Assembly: GCA_049324235.1 (NCBI GenBank) | Contig: JBMOLJ010000033.1 | Coordinates: 1 to 64,000 of the forward strand | Direction: 5' to 3' | Source of the DNA: UBA1431 sp049324235 | Lineage (GTDB): Bacteria > Bacillota > Clostridia > Christensenellales > UBA1431 | Length of the DNA: 64,000 nt | Shown: one piece after another, positions 26,932 through 36,374 of the stretch | How positions within the stretch are numbered: the first letter of the stretch is position 1 | How the letters are laid out: each line of letters starts with the position of its first letter | Notes under the pieces: model-generated | The model's database searches: none | What the model was told of the DNA's origin: nothing | Seen by the model: the letters and a program-made list of their open reading frames with translations, nothing else | Made by a program: the position numbers and the translations under genes

Positions 26932-26973
26932 TAAAAAACTTCTGCCCAGCTTTGAGTTGTGCAGAAGTTTTTT
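26932..26973. terminator. Bidirectional hairpin between padR and rodA
   Basis: ACTTCTGC (26938-26945) pairs with GCAGAAGT (26961-26968) around a 15-base loop, with T or A runs on both sides, so it could stop transcription in either direction. Confidence 0.6.
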
Positions 26974-27052
26974 AATCAAATATGCCCTTGCCGAACACTA
27001 AAAAAGCGCCTTTATCGCGCTAATGTTTCGTGTCTGGCCTATATTTTAGAAC

Positions 27053-27075
27053 CAAAAAAATGGGAAAAAATCCCA
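27053..27075 (-). terminator. Terminator directly after rodA
   Basis: Immediately after the rodA stop on the minus strand, TGGGA pairs with TCCCA across a T-only loop and seven T follow. The stem is short, but a second hairpin at 26932-26973 backs it up. Confidence 0.6.
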
Positions 27076-28233
27076 CTAATGCAGGGCAGGTATGGGCTGC
27101 CGTTTCAGCCCGACGTTGAGTACCAGCCCGAAAGCAATCATATTTGTGAGCATGCTCGACCCGCCGTAGCTCAAAAACGGCAGCGGGATACCGGTTACCG
27201 GCATTATGCCCATCGTCATGCCGATGTTTTCAAAGATGTGGAAGACCTCCATGGCGACCACGCCGATAACCATGAGGTAACCTAGTTTATCGCGCGATTG
27301 GGAAGCAATGGAGAGCGCCCTGAAAATCAAAAGCGCGTACAGCGCGAGTATGACCATGCCGCCCACGAATCCCAGCGCCTCGGTGGTCGCCGAAAAAATG
27401 AAGTCCGTGTGCTTCTCGGGCACATAGTTAAGGCTTGAGAGGTTGGCCTCGTTGAAGAGGCCTTTCCCGAACAGCCCTCCCGATCCTATCGCGATTTTTG
27501 AATTGTATACGTTCAGTCCTGATCCTGAAGTATCGCGTGTCGCATTGAAAAAGTTCAGTATCCGTTCCCGCTGCCATGACTGCATGAAAACGAAGAATAC
27601 TACGGGAAGCATGGCAAGCCCTGTCCCGATAATGGAAAGGATGATCTTCCAGTTGACCTCTGCAGCAAAGAGTATGCCGAAGAAAATGCACACGTACACA
27701 AACGCCGTGCCCCAGTCCGGCTGGAGCATGATCAGTCCAAACGGTATGGCAAAGAGTATCATCACGTCGATGATGTCCCGAAAGCCCGTAATACCACCGG
27801 TATCCATTTTCTTCGATACCATTTTTGACAGCATGATGATGAGTATGATTTTGCCCAGTTCGGATGGCTGTATGGTTCGGTCTCCAATGATCTGGAACCA
27901 GCCCTGCGTTCCCCTGGACGCGTAACCGGTCACCAGCACGGCAACCAACAGACCCACGCTGATCCAGTACAGCAGCTTTGCGTGTTCCCCGATGACGGTA
28001 TAATCCATCATTTGCATTACGAACAGGAACAGCGTGCCCACCAGGATCCACGCGGACTGGAGCAGCACGGTGTGCCAGTCTATGCGCGCCAATAAGCCGG
28101 CGCTCTCATCGTCGGGATACGGGTTGGCGGTAGCGTTCATGATGCTGATGATCCCCACCACGCACAGCGTCATGATCAGGGCAAAAAGGATCCAGTCGAA
28201 ATTCTTGAATTGCGTTCTATTAAAAAGCTTCAT
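27076..28233 (-). CDS. rodA: RodA-type SEDS peptidoglycan glycosyltransferase
   Basis: 385 residues, about ten membrane segments. SEDS proteins polymerise lipid II glycan strands in partnership with a class B PBP. The conserved block GTQGWFQIIGDRTIQPSELGKI (about residues 108-129) and the C-terminal VTGIPLPFLSYGGSSMLTNMIAFGL are typical; the latter carries the SEDS signature. It is the last gene of the mre-min-PBP2 cluster, so its natural partner is the PBP2 encoded at 30.2-32.7 kb. The RodA call over FtsW rests on this context. Confidence 0.93.
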   Translation of the reverse strand: MKLFNRTQFKNFDWILFALIMTLCVVGIISIMNATANPYPDDESAGLLARIDWHTVLLQSAWILVGTLFLFVMQMMDYTVIGEHAKLLYWISVGLLVAVLVTGYASRGTQGWFQIIGDRTIQPSELGKIILIIMLSKMVSKKMDTGGITGFRDIIDVMILFAIPFGLIMLQPDWGTAFVYVCIFFGILFAAEVNWKIILSIIGTGLAMLPVVFFVFMQSWQRERILNFFNATRDTSGSGLNVYNSKIAIGSGGLFGKGLFNEANLSSLNYVPEKHTDFIFSATTEALGFVGGMVILALYALLIFRALSIASQSRDKLGYLMVIGVVAMEVFHIFENIGMTMGIMPVTGIPLPFLSYGGSSMLTNMIAFGLVLNVGLKRQPIPALH

Positions 28234-28288
28234 AATCCTGACTTAAAAGTAAACCTCACTTTTACGCCCCAAAGGCGTATTAAACGTA

Positions 28289-28558
28289 TTATTTCTTTTT
28301 CACGCCCAGTATCGGAATATTCGCAACCAGTGCAGCCCTCGCCTGGCCTGGTTCGCCCAAACGCGTGAGTTCAATTTCGAGCGCCTTCTCGTCGATATCG
28401 ATATATCGCGATATGCATGTGATCACATCGTTTTTTATCCTCAGCGCAATCTGAGGAGATATATCGGTCTTGTCGTGTATGAGCACGAGCTGAAGCCGCT
28501 TTTTCGCGATGTCCTTAGACGCTGGTCTTTTCTTCGAGAATAATCCAAAAACATCCAT
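28289..28558 (-). CDS. minE: Cell division topological specificity factor MinE
   Basis: 89 residues. MinE displaces MinCD from the membrane and drives its pole-to-pole oscillation by stimulating MinD ATPase. The anti-MinCD segment is visible as AKKRLQLVLIHDKTDISPQI, and the topological part as the C-terminal half IDEKALEIELTRLG. It follows minD by 12 bases. A MinE here means that this organism probably has an oscillating Min system, not the DivIVA type of Bacillus. Confidence 0.93.
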   Translation of the reverse strand: MDVFGLFSKKRPASKDIAKKRLQLVLIHDKTDISPQIALRIKNDVITCISRYIDIDEKALEIELTRLGEPGQARAALVANIPILGVKKK

Positions 28559-28570
28559 TTCGTCCCCTCC

Positions 28571-29374
28571 TCATCCCGCGTCTCTGCTTCGCGAAAAGAT
28601 GCGCTTCATGCGCGTAATAAAGCCGGTATCATCCTGGAAGGTACTCAGCGGCACTTCTTCCCCCAGCATTCGCTGCACGACGTTGCGGTAAGCCTGTCCT
28701 GCCATGGCGCCGGTTGTCACGATCGGTTCGCCCAGGTTGGAAGAGCGTACGATGCCAGGGTCCTCGGGCACGATGCCCAACAGCTTTATTCCAAGTATAT
28801 CCAATATATCGGCAGTATCCAACATATCGCCTTTTTTTACCATATTCGGGTTGTAGCGGTTGATCAGAAGCCGGGCGTTCATCAGCCCGTTTGCGCACAG
28901 CAGCCCGATGATCCTGTCGGCATCGCGCACGGCCGACACCTCTGGAACCGTGACCACGATAGCGTCATCCGCACCGGCCACAGCGTTCTGGAATCCCTGC
29001 TCTATCCCTGCCGGACAGTCGACAAGCACATAATCAAAGCTCTCTTTCAGCTCGTCCATCAGCGTTTTCATCTGAGCGGGGTTAACATCCATCTTGTTGC
29101 GCGTCTGTGCAGCGGGCAGAAGCATCAGCCCCTCATAGCGCTTGTCGCGTATCAGCGCCTGTTTCAGCTTGCACGTGCCTTCCACTACATCCACCAGGTC
29201 GTATACGATGCGGTTCTCCAGCCCCATCACCACATCAAGATTTCTCAATCCAATATCCGTATCCACCAGCACGACGCTTTTTCCCTGAAGCGCCAGGCCT
29301 GTCCCCAGGTTTGCGGTGGTCGTGGTCTTCCCCACGCCCCCTTTTCCGGATGTGATAACGATGACTTGAGACAT
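28571..29374 (-). CDS. minD: Septum site-determining ATPase MinD
   Basis: 267 residues. The deviant Walker A KGGVGKTTTTANLG is at residues 11-24, the family DTDIGLRNLDVVMGLENR at about 38-55, and Walker B VLVDCPAGIEQGF near residue 117. The C-terminal amphipathic helix (FITRMKRIFSRSRD) should tether it to the membrane. It recruits MinC and is regulated by MinE. The start MSQVIVITSGKGG at 29374 has GGGAGGG upstream; a longer open frame upstream is not supported. Confidence 0.96.
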   Translation of the reverse strand: MSQVIVITSGKGGVGKTTTTANLGTGLALQGKSVVLVDTDIGLRNLDVVMGLENRIVYDLVDVVEGTCKLKQALIRDKRYEGLMLLPAAQTRNKMDVNPAQMKTLMDELKESFDYVLVDCPAGIEQGFQNAVAGADDAIVVTVPEVSAVRDADRIIGLLCANGLMNARLLINRYNPNMVKKGDMLDTADILDILGIKLLGIVPEDPGIVRSSNLGEPIVTTGAMAGQAYRNVVQRMLGEEVPLSTFQDDTGFITRMKRIFSRSRDAG

Positions 29375-29390
29375 GCCACTTTTCCCTCCC

Positions 29391-30104
29391 TTAAACTTTA
29401 CGCAGTGAGCCGAATTTTTGCCGTCCCTGCGATCCGGGATCATACGGCACGATGACAATCTCCCCCTGATGCGCCTGCGCCAGCTCAGGGTAGCCTGTTT
29501 TCTGTTCTTCCTTGGGTGCAATGGCGATGATATCCGCAATACGCAGCTGCGTGGGCTGCAGGTTCAGCGCGAACACCACGGCATCCGTATTCCCCCATGC
29601 GCCCGCATGCGCTACCCCGCGCAGCGTGCCCAGCACCACAATATTCCCTCCGGCCACGAGCTGCGCCCCGGGATTCACGTCCCCCATCACCACGATATTT
29701 CCTTCGCTGTGAACCTTTTGCCCGTTCCTTAATGTGGAACGCACGAACAGGCATTTGTCTTCCTCCTGGTACAGGGCGCTCGCATATGCATCGTTGACCG
29801 CCTGCACACGCCTTGACGAAGCCTGCGCCGCCATGCGCTCGCGTTCCTGTGCGCTCACAAACTCAATGCCCTCGGCGTTGAAATACCGGCTGAAAATATT
29901 AAGAAGCTCCTCTTTCTCGTTTGCCAGAAGATCACGTCCAACCACGGCGGAAACCTTTACATCCGCCCTTTTACCGAAAAAGCGGGCATTCCCGGTCAGC
30001 TTTTTCCCCAGTTCTTCCTTTAGAGCTTCAAAGGGCGCAAGCGCATCGAATAAAACCTCAATGCCCCCGCGCGTACCTTTGAATACAACGATTCCCTCGT
30101 TCAT
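29391..30104 (-). CDS. minC: Septum site-determining protein MinC
   Basis: 237 residues. The N-terminal domain (1-100) includes FKGTRGGIEVLFDA and the FtsZ-inhibiting region; the C-terminal beta-helical domain has NGQKVHSEGNIVVMGDVNPGAQLVAGGNIVVLGTLRGVAHAG, highly typical, and binds MinD. It blocks Z-ring formation away from midcell. It is the first gene of minCDE and follows the PBP2 gene after about 100 bases. Confidence 0.95.
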   Translation of the reverse strand: MNEGIVVFKGTRGGIEVLFDALAPFEALKEELGKKLTGNARFFGKRADVKVSAVVGRDLLANEKEELLNIFSRYFNAEGIEFVSAQERERMAAQASSRRVQAVNDAYASALYQEEDKCLFVRSTLRNGQKVHSEGNIVVMGDVNPGAQLVAGGNIVVLGTLRGVAHAGAWGNTDAVVFALNLQPTQLRIADIIAIAPKEEQKTGYPELAQAHQGEIVIVPYDPGSQGRQKFGSLRKV

Positions 30105-30211
30105 CGCGCCCTCCTGTCCTCATTGACCGCCGGCACACGAATGATGCTGCCGGCAACGGACACTTTCGACATTTTTTATTGTTATTATACATGAAACACG
30201 GGTTTTTCGCA

Positions 30212-32722
30212 TCACTGTGTTGGCATGTCGGCGCCAGTAACATCGTCGCTGTTGCTTGGTGTTGCGCCGTTCTTCTTATCCATGTAGTACTTCACGACCT
30301 CCTTGGCCGTTTCCGCCGCCAGCGACCCCTTGTATCCGTTAGGGATGAACACGACTACGGCGATCTGCGGGTCATCTTTGGGTGCAAAACAAACGAACCA
30401 GGCGTTATTTTCCAGATCAATGTCCGAAACCTGCGCTGTCCCTGTTTTGCCGCCGATCTCGTCCGTATATTCAAAATTCCTGAACACTTCGCTCGCCGTA
30501 CCGCCGTCCTCAGTAGAGACGACCTCACGCATGCCTTCCTTTAATTTGTCCAGGTACAGGCTGGGAACATCCAGCTTATCAAATACCGTTGGCGTCACCT
30601 CTTTGATGACTTCGCCGCTCGGCGACACGACCTTTTTAACGATATGCGCATCGTACACGGTACCACCGTTTACCAAAGCTGAAATATAACGCGCCACCGC
30701 AATTGGCGTAACTGTTACGTACCCCTGGCCCATACCTGACACCGCCGTTAGGGTCGGATTCCAGCTGATCTGATATAATGATGAAGCTATGAGCTTATGA
30801 TAGCCTTTTTCATTGGATATTGTTTCGGAGATTCCGAATTCCTCGCGCAGAATCTGCCTGATTTTGGCGCCCCATGTATTGTCACTGTTGGCCACAGCTT
30901 CGACGAGCCTCTGCGCACAGCGCTCCAGTGTCTTATCATCAGCCTTAACGTTCTGCTGGCTGCAAATCGTTGGCAATACATCCTTTTGAAGCTGGAGCTG
31001 TACAAGATAGGGAAGGGAAGTATGCTGTTCCTGAATGCCTTTGGAGCCATCGTAGAGTATGTTCTGCCCGCCAATCTGTCCGGTTGCCTCGGCCGGAAGT
31101 TCAATCCCCGTTTTGTCGGTCAGGCCAAGTATCTTTCCCCATTTGTTGAGGTTGTCTATTCCAAGTTTATAGGCGACCGTCATGAAAAAATAGTTGCAGG
31201 AGTTTTTCACCGCAGCTACGATATCCTGATCCTGATGCTTCCAGTAATTCGGGGAAACCCAGCAATGGGGCGCCTTCATCCCCGGCGCCACCGTGCCGCC
31301 CGGATTGAACGGGCCTTCGTCATCAATCTTCGTATTGACCGTGATTTTTTCTTCCATCAAGCCCCCAAGCCCGGTAACCAGTTTGAAGATGGAGCCCGGT
31401 GTCGCTTTTGATGAAATAGCCTTGTTAAACAGGGGGCTGCGCTTGTCGTCGCGGTACAGCGCGTAATCCGCCTCGCTGATGCCGCCGACGAACAGGTTCG
31501 GGTCGAACGACGGGTAACTGGCCATCGCCAGTATCTCCCCTGTTTTCACGTTCATAACAACGGCGGCGCCCGTTTCCGCAAGTTTGATGTCGTTTACATC
31601 CTTTTTCCCATCCTTGTTTACATCCTTGTTGGCCTCCGCGGCTTCCTTGGCATACGCTTTGAGATTTGCGGCAAGCAGGGTTTTCTGCTTGGCGTTAATC
31701 GTCTGGATGTTCTTTTCCAGCGCCTCTTCCAGCTTTTGCTGCAGATTCATGTCAATGGTCAGCATCACGTTGTTCCCGGACTCGGGGTCAACGCTTTTCA
31801 GCGTGTTTACCACTTCGCCGTTGCTGTTGACTTCCACCACTTTATACCCCTGCTTCTCGGTGCTGTTCGCGGTCAGGTAGTCCTCCATGGTTTGCTCGAT
31901 GCCGGACACGCCCATCTGATCCTCGCCCGAATACCCTTTTGCAGAGTATGTTTCGATTGTTTCCTTATCCTGCATTTTCCCGATATAGCCTACAATATGC
32001 GCGGCCGACAACCCCTTTGGATAGGTGCGTACATTGGCCTCCACGGCCGACATGCCCGTGAGTTCGTCGGCACGGCTCTCGATCTGCGCAACCGTGCTCT
32101 GGTTGACGTCCTGCGCTATCGTTACGGGCACGTACGCCGTAAAATAGGTGTACTGCACATCCTGCCACACGGACAGCACCTTAACCGCCTCATCATACGT
32201 GACATCCTCAGGGATCTGGTACTTGTCCCTAAGACGCATGTAACAATCGTAGGGCGTTAATTCCTCATTCTGCAGATACATGTTGCTGCGCCACATGTTC
32301 TCGCGCTTTTTTGCGATATCGGAATCGGTGGTCTTAAAATCGAACACGAACGCACCGGTCTTATCGCGCGTGATGCTGAAGTTGTTTTTAATCTTACCGC
32401 CGTTTTCCTCGATGATTTTAATCGTTTTCCGAATAACTTCTGTATACATCGCCCGGTACTTCGACGACCGTTTGGAGGGGTCTCTGTAGAATTCGATATT
32501 GTAGCTGGTTTTATCGACAGCCAGAGGCACCGAATTGCAATCGAGTATCTGCCCGCGCTGGCCTTTTACGATGATCGTGCGCTGCTTGCTGCTGTTGGAC
32601 AGCGTTGAATACGCTCCGGCTTCAATCACGGTAAGATTGAACAGCGCACCTAACAGCACCACGAACAGCAGGCCAAAAATGGCGCGCAACAGCAAAGGTC
32701 TATTCTCAAAAAACTTCGACAT
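30212..32722 (-). CDS. mrdA: Class B penicillin-binding protein 2, elongation transpeptidase
   Basis: 836 residues. One N-terminal membrane anchor (RAIFGLLFVVLLGALFNLTV), a dimerisation domain, then the transpeptidase. Active-site motifs are complete: SIFK (ATPGSIFKLVTG, about residue 455), SCN (KNSCNYFF) and KTG (GGKTGTAQ, near residue 770). It crosslinks side-wall peptidoglycan with RodA and Mre proteins. A stretch of about 100 residues between domains (ILYDGSKGIQEQHTS...GYHKL) is longer than usual and rich in charged residues. The start at 32722 is chosen for MSKFFENRPLLLR. Confidence 0.94.
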   Translation of the reverse strand: MSKFFENRPLLLRAIFGLLFVVLLGALFNLTVIEAGAYSTLSNSSKQRTIIVKGQRGQILDCNSVPLAVDKTSYNIEFYRDPSKRSSKYRAMYTEVIRKTIKIIEENGGKIKNNFSITRDKTGAFVFDFKTTDSDIAKKRENMWRSNMYLQNEELTPYDCYMRLRDKYQIPEDVTYDEAVKVLSVWQDVQYTYFTAYVPVTIAQDVNQSTVAQIESRADELTGMSAVEANVRTYPKGLSAAHIVGYIGKMQDKETIETYSAKGYSGEDQMGVSGIEQTMEDYLTANSTEKQGYKVVEVNSNGEVVNTLKSVDPESGNNVMLTIDMNLQQKLEEALEKNIQTINAKQKTLLAANLKAYAKEAAEANKDVNKDGKKDVNDIKLAETGAAVVMNVKTGEILAMASYPSFDPNLFVGGISEADYALYRDDKRSPLFNKAISSKATPGSIFKLVTGLGGLMEEKITVNTKIDDEGPFNPGGTVAPGMKAPHCWVSPNYWKHQDQDIVAAVKNSCNYFFMTVAYKLGIDNLNKWGKILGLTDKTGIELPAEATGQIGGQNILYDGSKGIQEQHTSLPYLVQLQLQKDVLPTICSQQNVKADDKTLERCAQRLVEAVANSDNTWGAKIRQILREEFGISETISNEKGYHKLIASSLYQISWNPTLTAVSGMGQGYVTVTPIAVARYISALVNGGTVYDAHIVKKVVSPSGEVIKEVTPTVFDKLDVPSLYLDKLKEGMREVVSTEDGGTASEVFRNFEYTDEIGGKTGTAQVSDIDLENNAWFVCFAPKDDPQIAVVVFIPNGYKGSLAAETAKEVVKYYMDKKNGATPSNSDDVTGADMPTQ

Positions 32723-32812
32723 AGTCTCCCGTCCCCGTACAACACATCTTGAAATCAGATTTAAAGTGGGAGATTTGCGATCCCCCACACCCCCTGTTAA
32801 GGATGTTTCTCC

Positions 32813-33325
32813 CTAGTCCAGCATTTCCTGATAGCGCCGCCTCATGATGCTGCATTGTGCAAGGCGCTTTAATGGCACATGTATGGGCAGCATGATGATG
32901 CCGGTTAACAGCGCGGTGGGCAGCGCCCCCAACAGAAGCGCCCTAAGCAGCGGGAAGCTTACACCCGCAATCAACGCCACAAGGAACCCCAATAATTCCT
33001 TGATCAGGCTGATGCCCACGGTGAATCCGCAGGCGTACAGGAGGTTTTCTACGCGCAGGCGCTCACGCGCCATACCGGCAAGCACGCCTGTAAGCAAATA
33101 CAGCAGCGCGTTTGCGCCGACCGGCCACCCGAACAGAATATCGAACATCAGCCCGCCAAACATTCCTGTGGCCGCGGCGGTGAAATAACCGTTTGTAAAG
33201 CCCAGCGATGCCACCAGGCACAGCAGTGTATCAGGCTGCGTCCCCAGGATGGGAATGGACTGGAATATCATCGCCTGTATAACGATATTGAGCAGCAGAA
33301 GGCCGGCTAAGATCAATCCTTTCAT
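32813..33325 (-). CDS. mreD: Rod shape-determining protein MreD
   Basis: 170 residues, five or so hydrophobic segments, starting MKGLILAGLLLLNIVIQAM. The motif GFTNGYFTAAATGMFGGLMFDI matches the family. MreD is an integral membrane component of the elongasome. Its ATG overlaps the mreC stop (ATGA), indicating coupling. Confidence 0.9.
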   Translation of the reverse strand: MKGLILAGLLLLNIVIQAMIFQSIPILGTQPDTLLCLVASLGFTNGYFTAAATGMFGGLMFDILFGWPVGANALLYLLTGVLAGMARERLRVENLLYACGFTVGISLIKELLGFLVALIAGVSFPLLRALLLGALPTALLTGIIMLPIHVPLKRLAQCSIMRRRYQEMLD

Positions 33326-34176
33326 CCGCCGTCCCCCTGCGACGAAGAAGACGGACTCCCAGTATCCTTCGTTATGATCACCAGCACTTCTTCGATATGA
33401 TTAAAATCAACGGACGGCTCTATTAGCGCGTTTTTCTGGAGCTGGTTTTTATCCACAGACACTTCCAGAACCTGCCCGATCCTGATGCCTTTGGGGAATA
33501 TCCCGTCCTTGCCTGAAGTTACGACGGTGTCGCCGGGAACCGTGCCCGATTCCACGGGAAGATAATTCATGTTGCATTTGCCGCCCGCCTGAACTGCGCC
33601 CTTGACGATTCCGTGGTCGCGCGTGCGTTCCACAATCGCGCTGATCGCGCTGCGCGAATCGACGAGAGCCGTCACCTGGCTCCAGTTTCCGCCGACTTCG
33701 CTCACGCGCCCGATAAGACCGTCCGCATTGACCACGGCCATGTCTTTGCGTATTCCCTGGTTGTACCCCGCGTTGATAACGAACACGTCGAACATGTATC
33801 CCGGCGATTTTAAAATGACCTTAGCGAAGACGGTCTGCTTATCCGGTATGGTTGCTTTATAATCCAGCAAATCCTTTAAGCGCTGGTTCTCTTTTTCCAT
33901 ATCGCTCAGGTTCTGGTTCTCGATTTCCAGGAGCGCGACGCGTTCATTGAGTTCTTTGATCTGCTGCTGGCTCCCGCCGCCAAATATCCCGCCGATAAAA
34001 TCGCCCACACCGTTTACGATGCCGGAGAAAAAACTGCCGACAGGCGTGAACACGCTCCCCAGCGTGCCTGAAATGCCCGAAAGCCCGCCGCCCGCGGTTG
34101 CCACCAGCAGCACGACAAGAACAACAACGGCTATGACGGTGATGGCAAACGGCTTATTCCGAAAAAACTTGCCCAC
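33322..34176 (-). CDS. mreC: Rod shape-determining protein MreC
   Basis: 284 residues: a single N-terminal membrane segment (FAITVIAVVVLVVLLVATAGG), a glycine-rich stretch (GDFIGGIFGGGS), a coiled coil (QQQIKELNERVALLEIENQNL), and beta domains with GLIGRVSEVGGNWSQVTALVDSRSAISAIVERTRDHGIVKG, typical of MreC. It sits outside the membrane and connects MreB filaments to PBP2/RodA. The C-terminus ends in a short serine/glycine tail. Confidence 0.93.
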   Translation of the reverse strand: MGKFFRNKPFAITVIAVVVLVVLLVATAGGGLSGISGTLGSVFTPVGSFFSGIVNGVGDFIGGIFGGGSQQQIKELNERVALLEIENQNLSDMEKENQRLKDLLDYKATIPDKQTVFAKVILKSPGYMFDVFVINAGYNQGIRKDMAVVNADGLIGRVSEVGGNWSQVTALVDSRSAISAIVERTRDHGIVKGAVQAGGKCNMNYLPVESGTVPGDTVVTSGKDGIFPKGIRIGQVLEVSVDKNQLQKNALIEPSVDFNHIEEVLVIITKDTGSPSSSSQGDGG

Positions 34177-34259
34177 GCCATCATCCCCCCGTTCTTTTCA
34201 TGCCACGCATGCAGGCTTTTCATATTATAGCATACAACTACAACTTTTGACAAAATGAT

Positions 34260-35303
34260 TCAGGACTTCGTGCTGTGCGCGATCACATGCCATGTACGCC
34301 CCCTCGGTTCCACGGCCTCCAGCGCGCGCCCTGCGCCTAATGCCACGCATTGCATCGGGTTTTCGGCAATATGCACCTCCATACCCGTAGCCTGCACAAT
34401 GCTTTTGTCCAGTGCGGCAAGATAAGCGCTTCCCCCCGAAAGCGTTATGCCGTTCTGTATGATATCGGCCGCGAGCTCGGGCGGCGTGTGCTCGAGCGTC
34501 TTGCATACGCCGTCCACGATGGCGTTAATCGATTCGCGCAGCGCTTCGCATATCTCGGACGAATTGACAACGATAGAGCCGGGCAGTCCCGTGATCAGGT
34601 CCCTTCCCCGTATCATCATCTCTTTTTCTTCTCCTTCGTATATCGCGCACCCGATATTGACCTTGATCTGTTCCGCCGTGCGCTCACCGATAATCATGTT
34701 GTATTCGCGCCGCACATATTGGACAATCGCCTCGTCCATATGGTGTCCGCCTACGCGCAGCGACTGGGAAACGACCACCCCGCCAAGGGAGATCACCGCC
34801 ACTTCGCTCGTGCCGCCTCCGACATCCACAACCATGGAGCCCATAGGTTCCTGCACGGGAAGCCCTGCGCCGATTGCAGCCGCCATTGCCTCCTCCAAAA
34901 GATACGCCTCACGCGCTCCGGCGGATTTTGCGGCTTCCTCCACCGCACGGCGCTCCACCTCGGTGATACCGCAGGGTACGCAGATCACCACGCGCGGCCC
35001 CAGCCCTAACCGCCCGGTCTTGTTGATCGCCTTTTTGATAAAGTGCCTGAGCATCACCTGTGTGAGGTCGAAGTTTGCTATAACGCCGTCCTTGAGCGGG
35101 TGGACGGCAAACACGTTCCCCGGCGTACGCCCGATCATTGCGCGCGCCCCTTCGCCTACGGCCAGCACCTCCTGCCGCTCCCCGTTGCGTACCGCCACTA
35201 CCGATGGTTCATTGATGACGATTCCCTTTCCCTTGCAGAAAACCAGCGTGTTGGCTGTGCCCAGATCCACGCCCAGATCTTTTGAAAACAAGCTAAATGC
35301 CAT
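34260..35303 (-). CDS. mreB: Rod shape-determining actin homologue MreB
   Basis: 347 residues with actin-fold nucleotide motifs: DLGVDLGTANTLVFCKGKGIVINEPSVVAV (6-35), GNVFAVHPLKDGVIANFDLT, VVDVGGGTSEVAVISLGGVV (about 163), and ITLSGGSAYL near 292. It forms membrane-bound filaments that guide wall synthesis. The start at ATG 35301-35303 is used because it gives the standard MreB N-terminus; upstream frame continues without support. It is the first gene of the shape cluster. Mbl or MreBH are possible variants. Confidence 0.95.
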   Translation of the reverse strand: MAFSLFSKDLGVDLGTANTLVFCKGKGIVINEPSVVAVRNGERQEVLAVGEGARAMIGRTPGNVFAVHPLKDGVIANFDLTQVMLRHFIKKAINKTGRLGLGPRVVICVPCGITEVERRAVEEAAKSAGAREAYLLEEAMAAAIGAGLPVQEPMGSMVVDVGGGTSEVAVISLGGVVVSQSLRVGGHHMDEAIVQYVRREYNMIIGERTAEQIKVNIGCAIYEGEEKEMMIRGRDLITGLPGSIVVNSSEICEALRESINAIVDGVCKTLEHTPPELAADIIQNGITLSGGSAYLAALDKSIVQATGMEVHIAENPMQCVALGAGRALEAVEPRGRTWHVIAHSTKS

Positions 35304-35390
35304 ATGAAGCCCCCCTGTGATAATTGTCATGGGAAATGGTAATCCTTCCCACATGTAGTATTTCCGCGCGCCCTGCATTTAATCCAGGGT

Positions 35391-35418
35391 TTCACAATAC
35401 ACCCAAAGGATATATAAT
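35391..35418 (+). promoter_or_regulatory. Promoter of the arsM-like gene
   Basis: TTCACA (35391-35396) and a perfect TATAAT (35413-35418) are 16 bases apart on the plus strand, 110 bases before the ATG. The leader carries a GCCGG-GAATT-CCGGC hairpin (35422-35436) and a TTTTTT run at about 35450, which may form an attenuator or simply stop short transcripts. No ArsR gene is next to it. Confidence 0.6.
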
Positions 35419-35528
35419 GTAGCCGGGAATTCCGGCATGTCGGCCGTTTTTTGTTGCGTCCTGTTTGCATTTTCAAACGTCTATGATATAGAAACGGCCA
35501 AATACTATTATCGGATGGTGATTTTTAC

Positions 35529-36320
35529 ATGAACGGCAAAGAAGAAACGAGGGAGCTTGTACGCAAACGTTACGGAGATATTGCTTCAAATAGTTCGGAA
35601 GGCTGCGGTTGCGGCAGCGGCTGCTGCTGCAGCGATGCCGCATTCGACATAAGGGAAGCTTCAAAAAGCGTAGGGTATGACGAAACCGATCTTGACAGCG
35701 TACCTATGCAGGCAAACATGGGACTGGGCTGCGGCAATCCCGTTGCAATCGCGGGCATCCGCGAAGGCGATACCGTGCTGGACCTGGGCAGCGGAGGCGG
35801 CTTCGACTGCTTTTTGGCCGCACGGCGTGCCGGGGAAACCGGGCGCGTGATCGGCGTGGATATGACGCCCGAGATGATCAAGCTGTCCAGGAGCAATGTG
35901 CAAAAAATCGGCTATACGAACGTCGAGTTCCGGCTCGGCGAAATCGAGCACCTGCCGGTTGCCGACGGCTCTGTGGACGTGATCATATCCAACTGCGTCA
36001 TCAATCTGTCCCCGGAAAAGCAGCAGGTTTTTCACGAAGCCTTCCGTGTACTCAAACACGGCGGCAGGATATCTGTTTCGGATGTCGTGGCCACAGCCGA
36101 ACTGCCCGCGGATGTCAAAGGGGACCTGGCTATGCTCGCAGGATGCATCGCCGGGGCGGAACACACGGAGAATATCCGCCGCATGCTCGAAAACGCAGGA
36201 TTTATGAACATCCGTATGACCCCCAAAGACAACAGCAGGGAGATCATCAAAACTTGGGTTCCCGACAGGAATGTCGAGGATTTCGTTGCTTCTTACATCA
36301 TCGAGGCGGAAAAGCCGTAA
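35529..36320 (+). CDS. arsM: Arsenite methyltransferase-like protein
   Basis: 263 residues. SAM-binding motif I is VLDLGSGGGFDCFLAARR (84-100). The cysteines that bind As(III) in ArsM proteins have counterparts at C68 (GLGCGNP), C156 (SNCVINLSPEK) and C206 (AGCIAGA). A further cysteine cluster lies at residues 26-34 (GCGCGSGCCC), as in many bacterial ArsM. The predicted reaction is methylation of As(III) with SAM. It is on the plus strand, facing away from mreB, with no arsR or ars pump nearby. The substrate is inferred from the cysteines. Confidence 0.88.
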   Translation: MNGKEETRELVRKRYGDIASNSSEGCGCGSGCCCSDAAFDIREASKSVGYDETDLDSVPMQANMGLGCGNPVAIAGIREGDTVLDLGSGGGFDCFLAARRAGETGRVIGVDMTPEMIKLSRSNVQKIGYTNVEFRLGEIEHLPVADGSVDVIISNCVINLSPEKQQVFHEAFRVLKHGGRISVSDVVATAELPADVKGDLAMLAGCIAGAEHTENIRRMLENAGFMNIRMTPKDNSREIIKTWVPDRNVEDFVASYIIEAEKP

Positions 36321-36336
36321 GCGCTTACAGCTTCCT

Positions 36337-36374
36337 AAAAAAGAAAACGCGTTGTGCGTTTTCTTTTGTTTTTC
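36337..36374 (+). terminator. Intrinsic terminator after arsM
   Basis: A 12-bp perfect stem AAAAGAAAACGC (36339-36350) with GCGTTTTCTTTT (36356-36367) and a five-base loop, followed by GTTTTTC. Strong in the plus direction. Confidence 0.75.
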
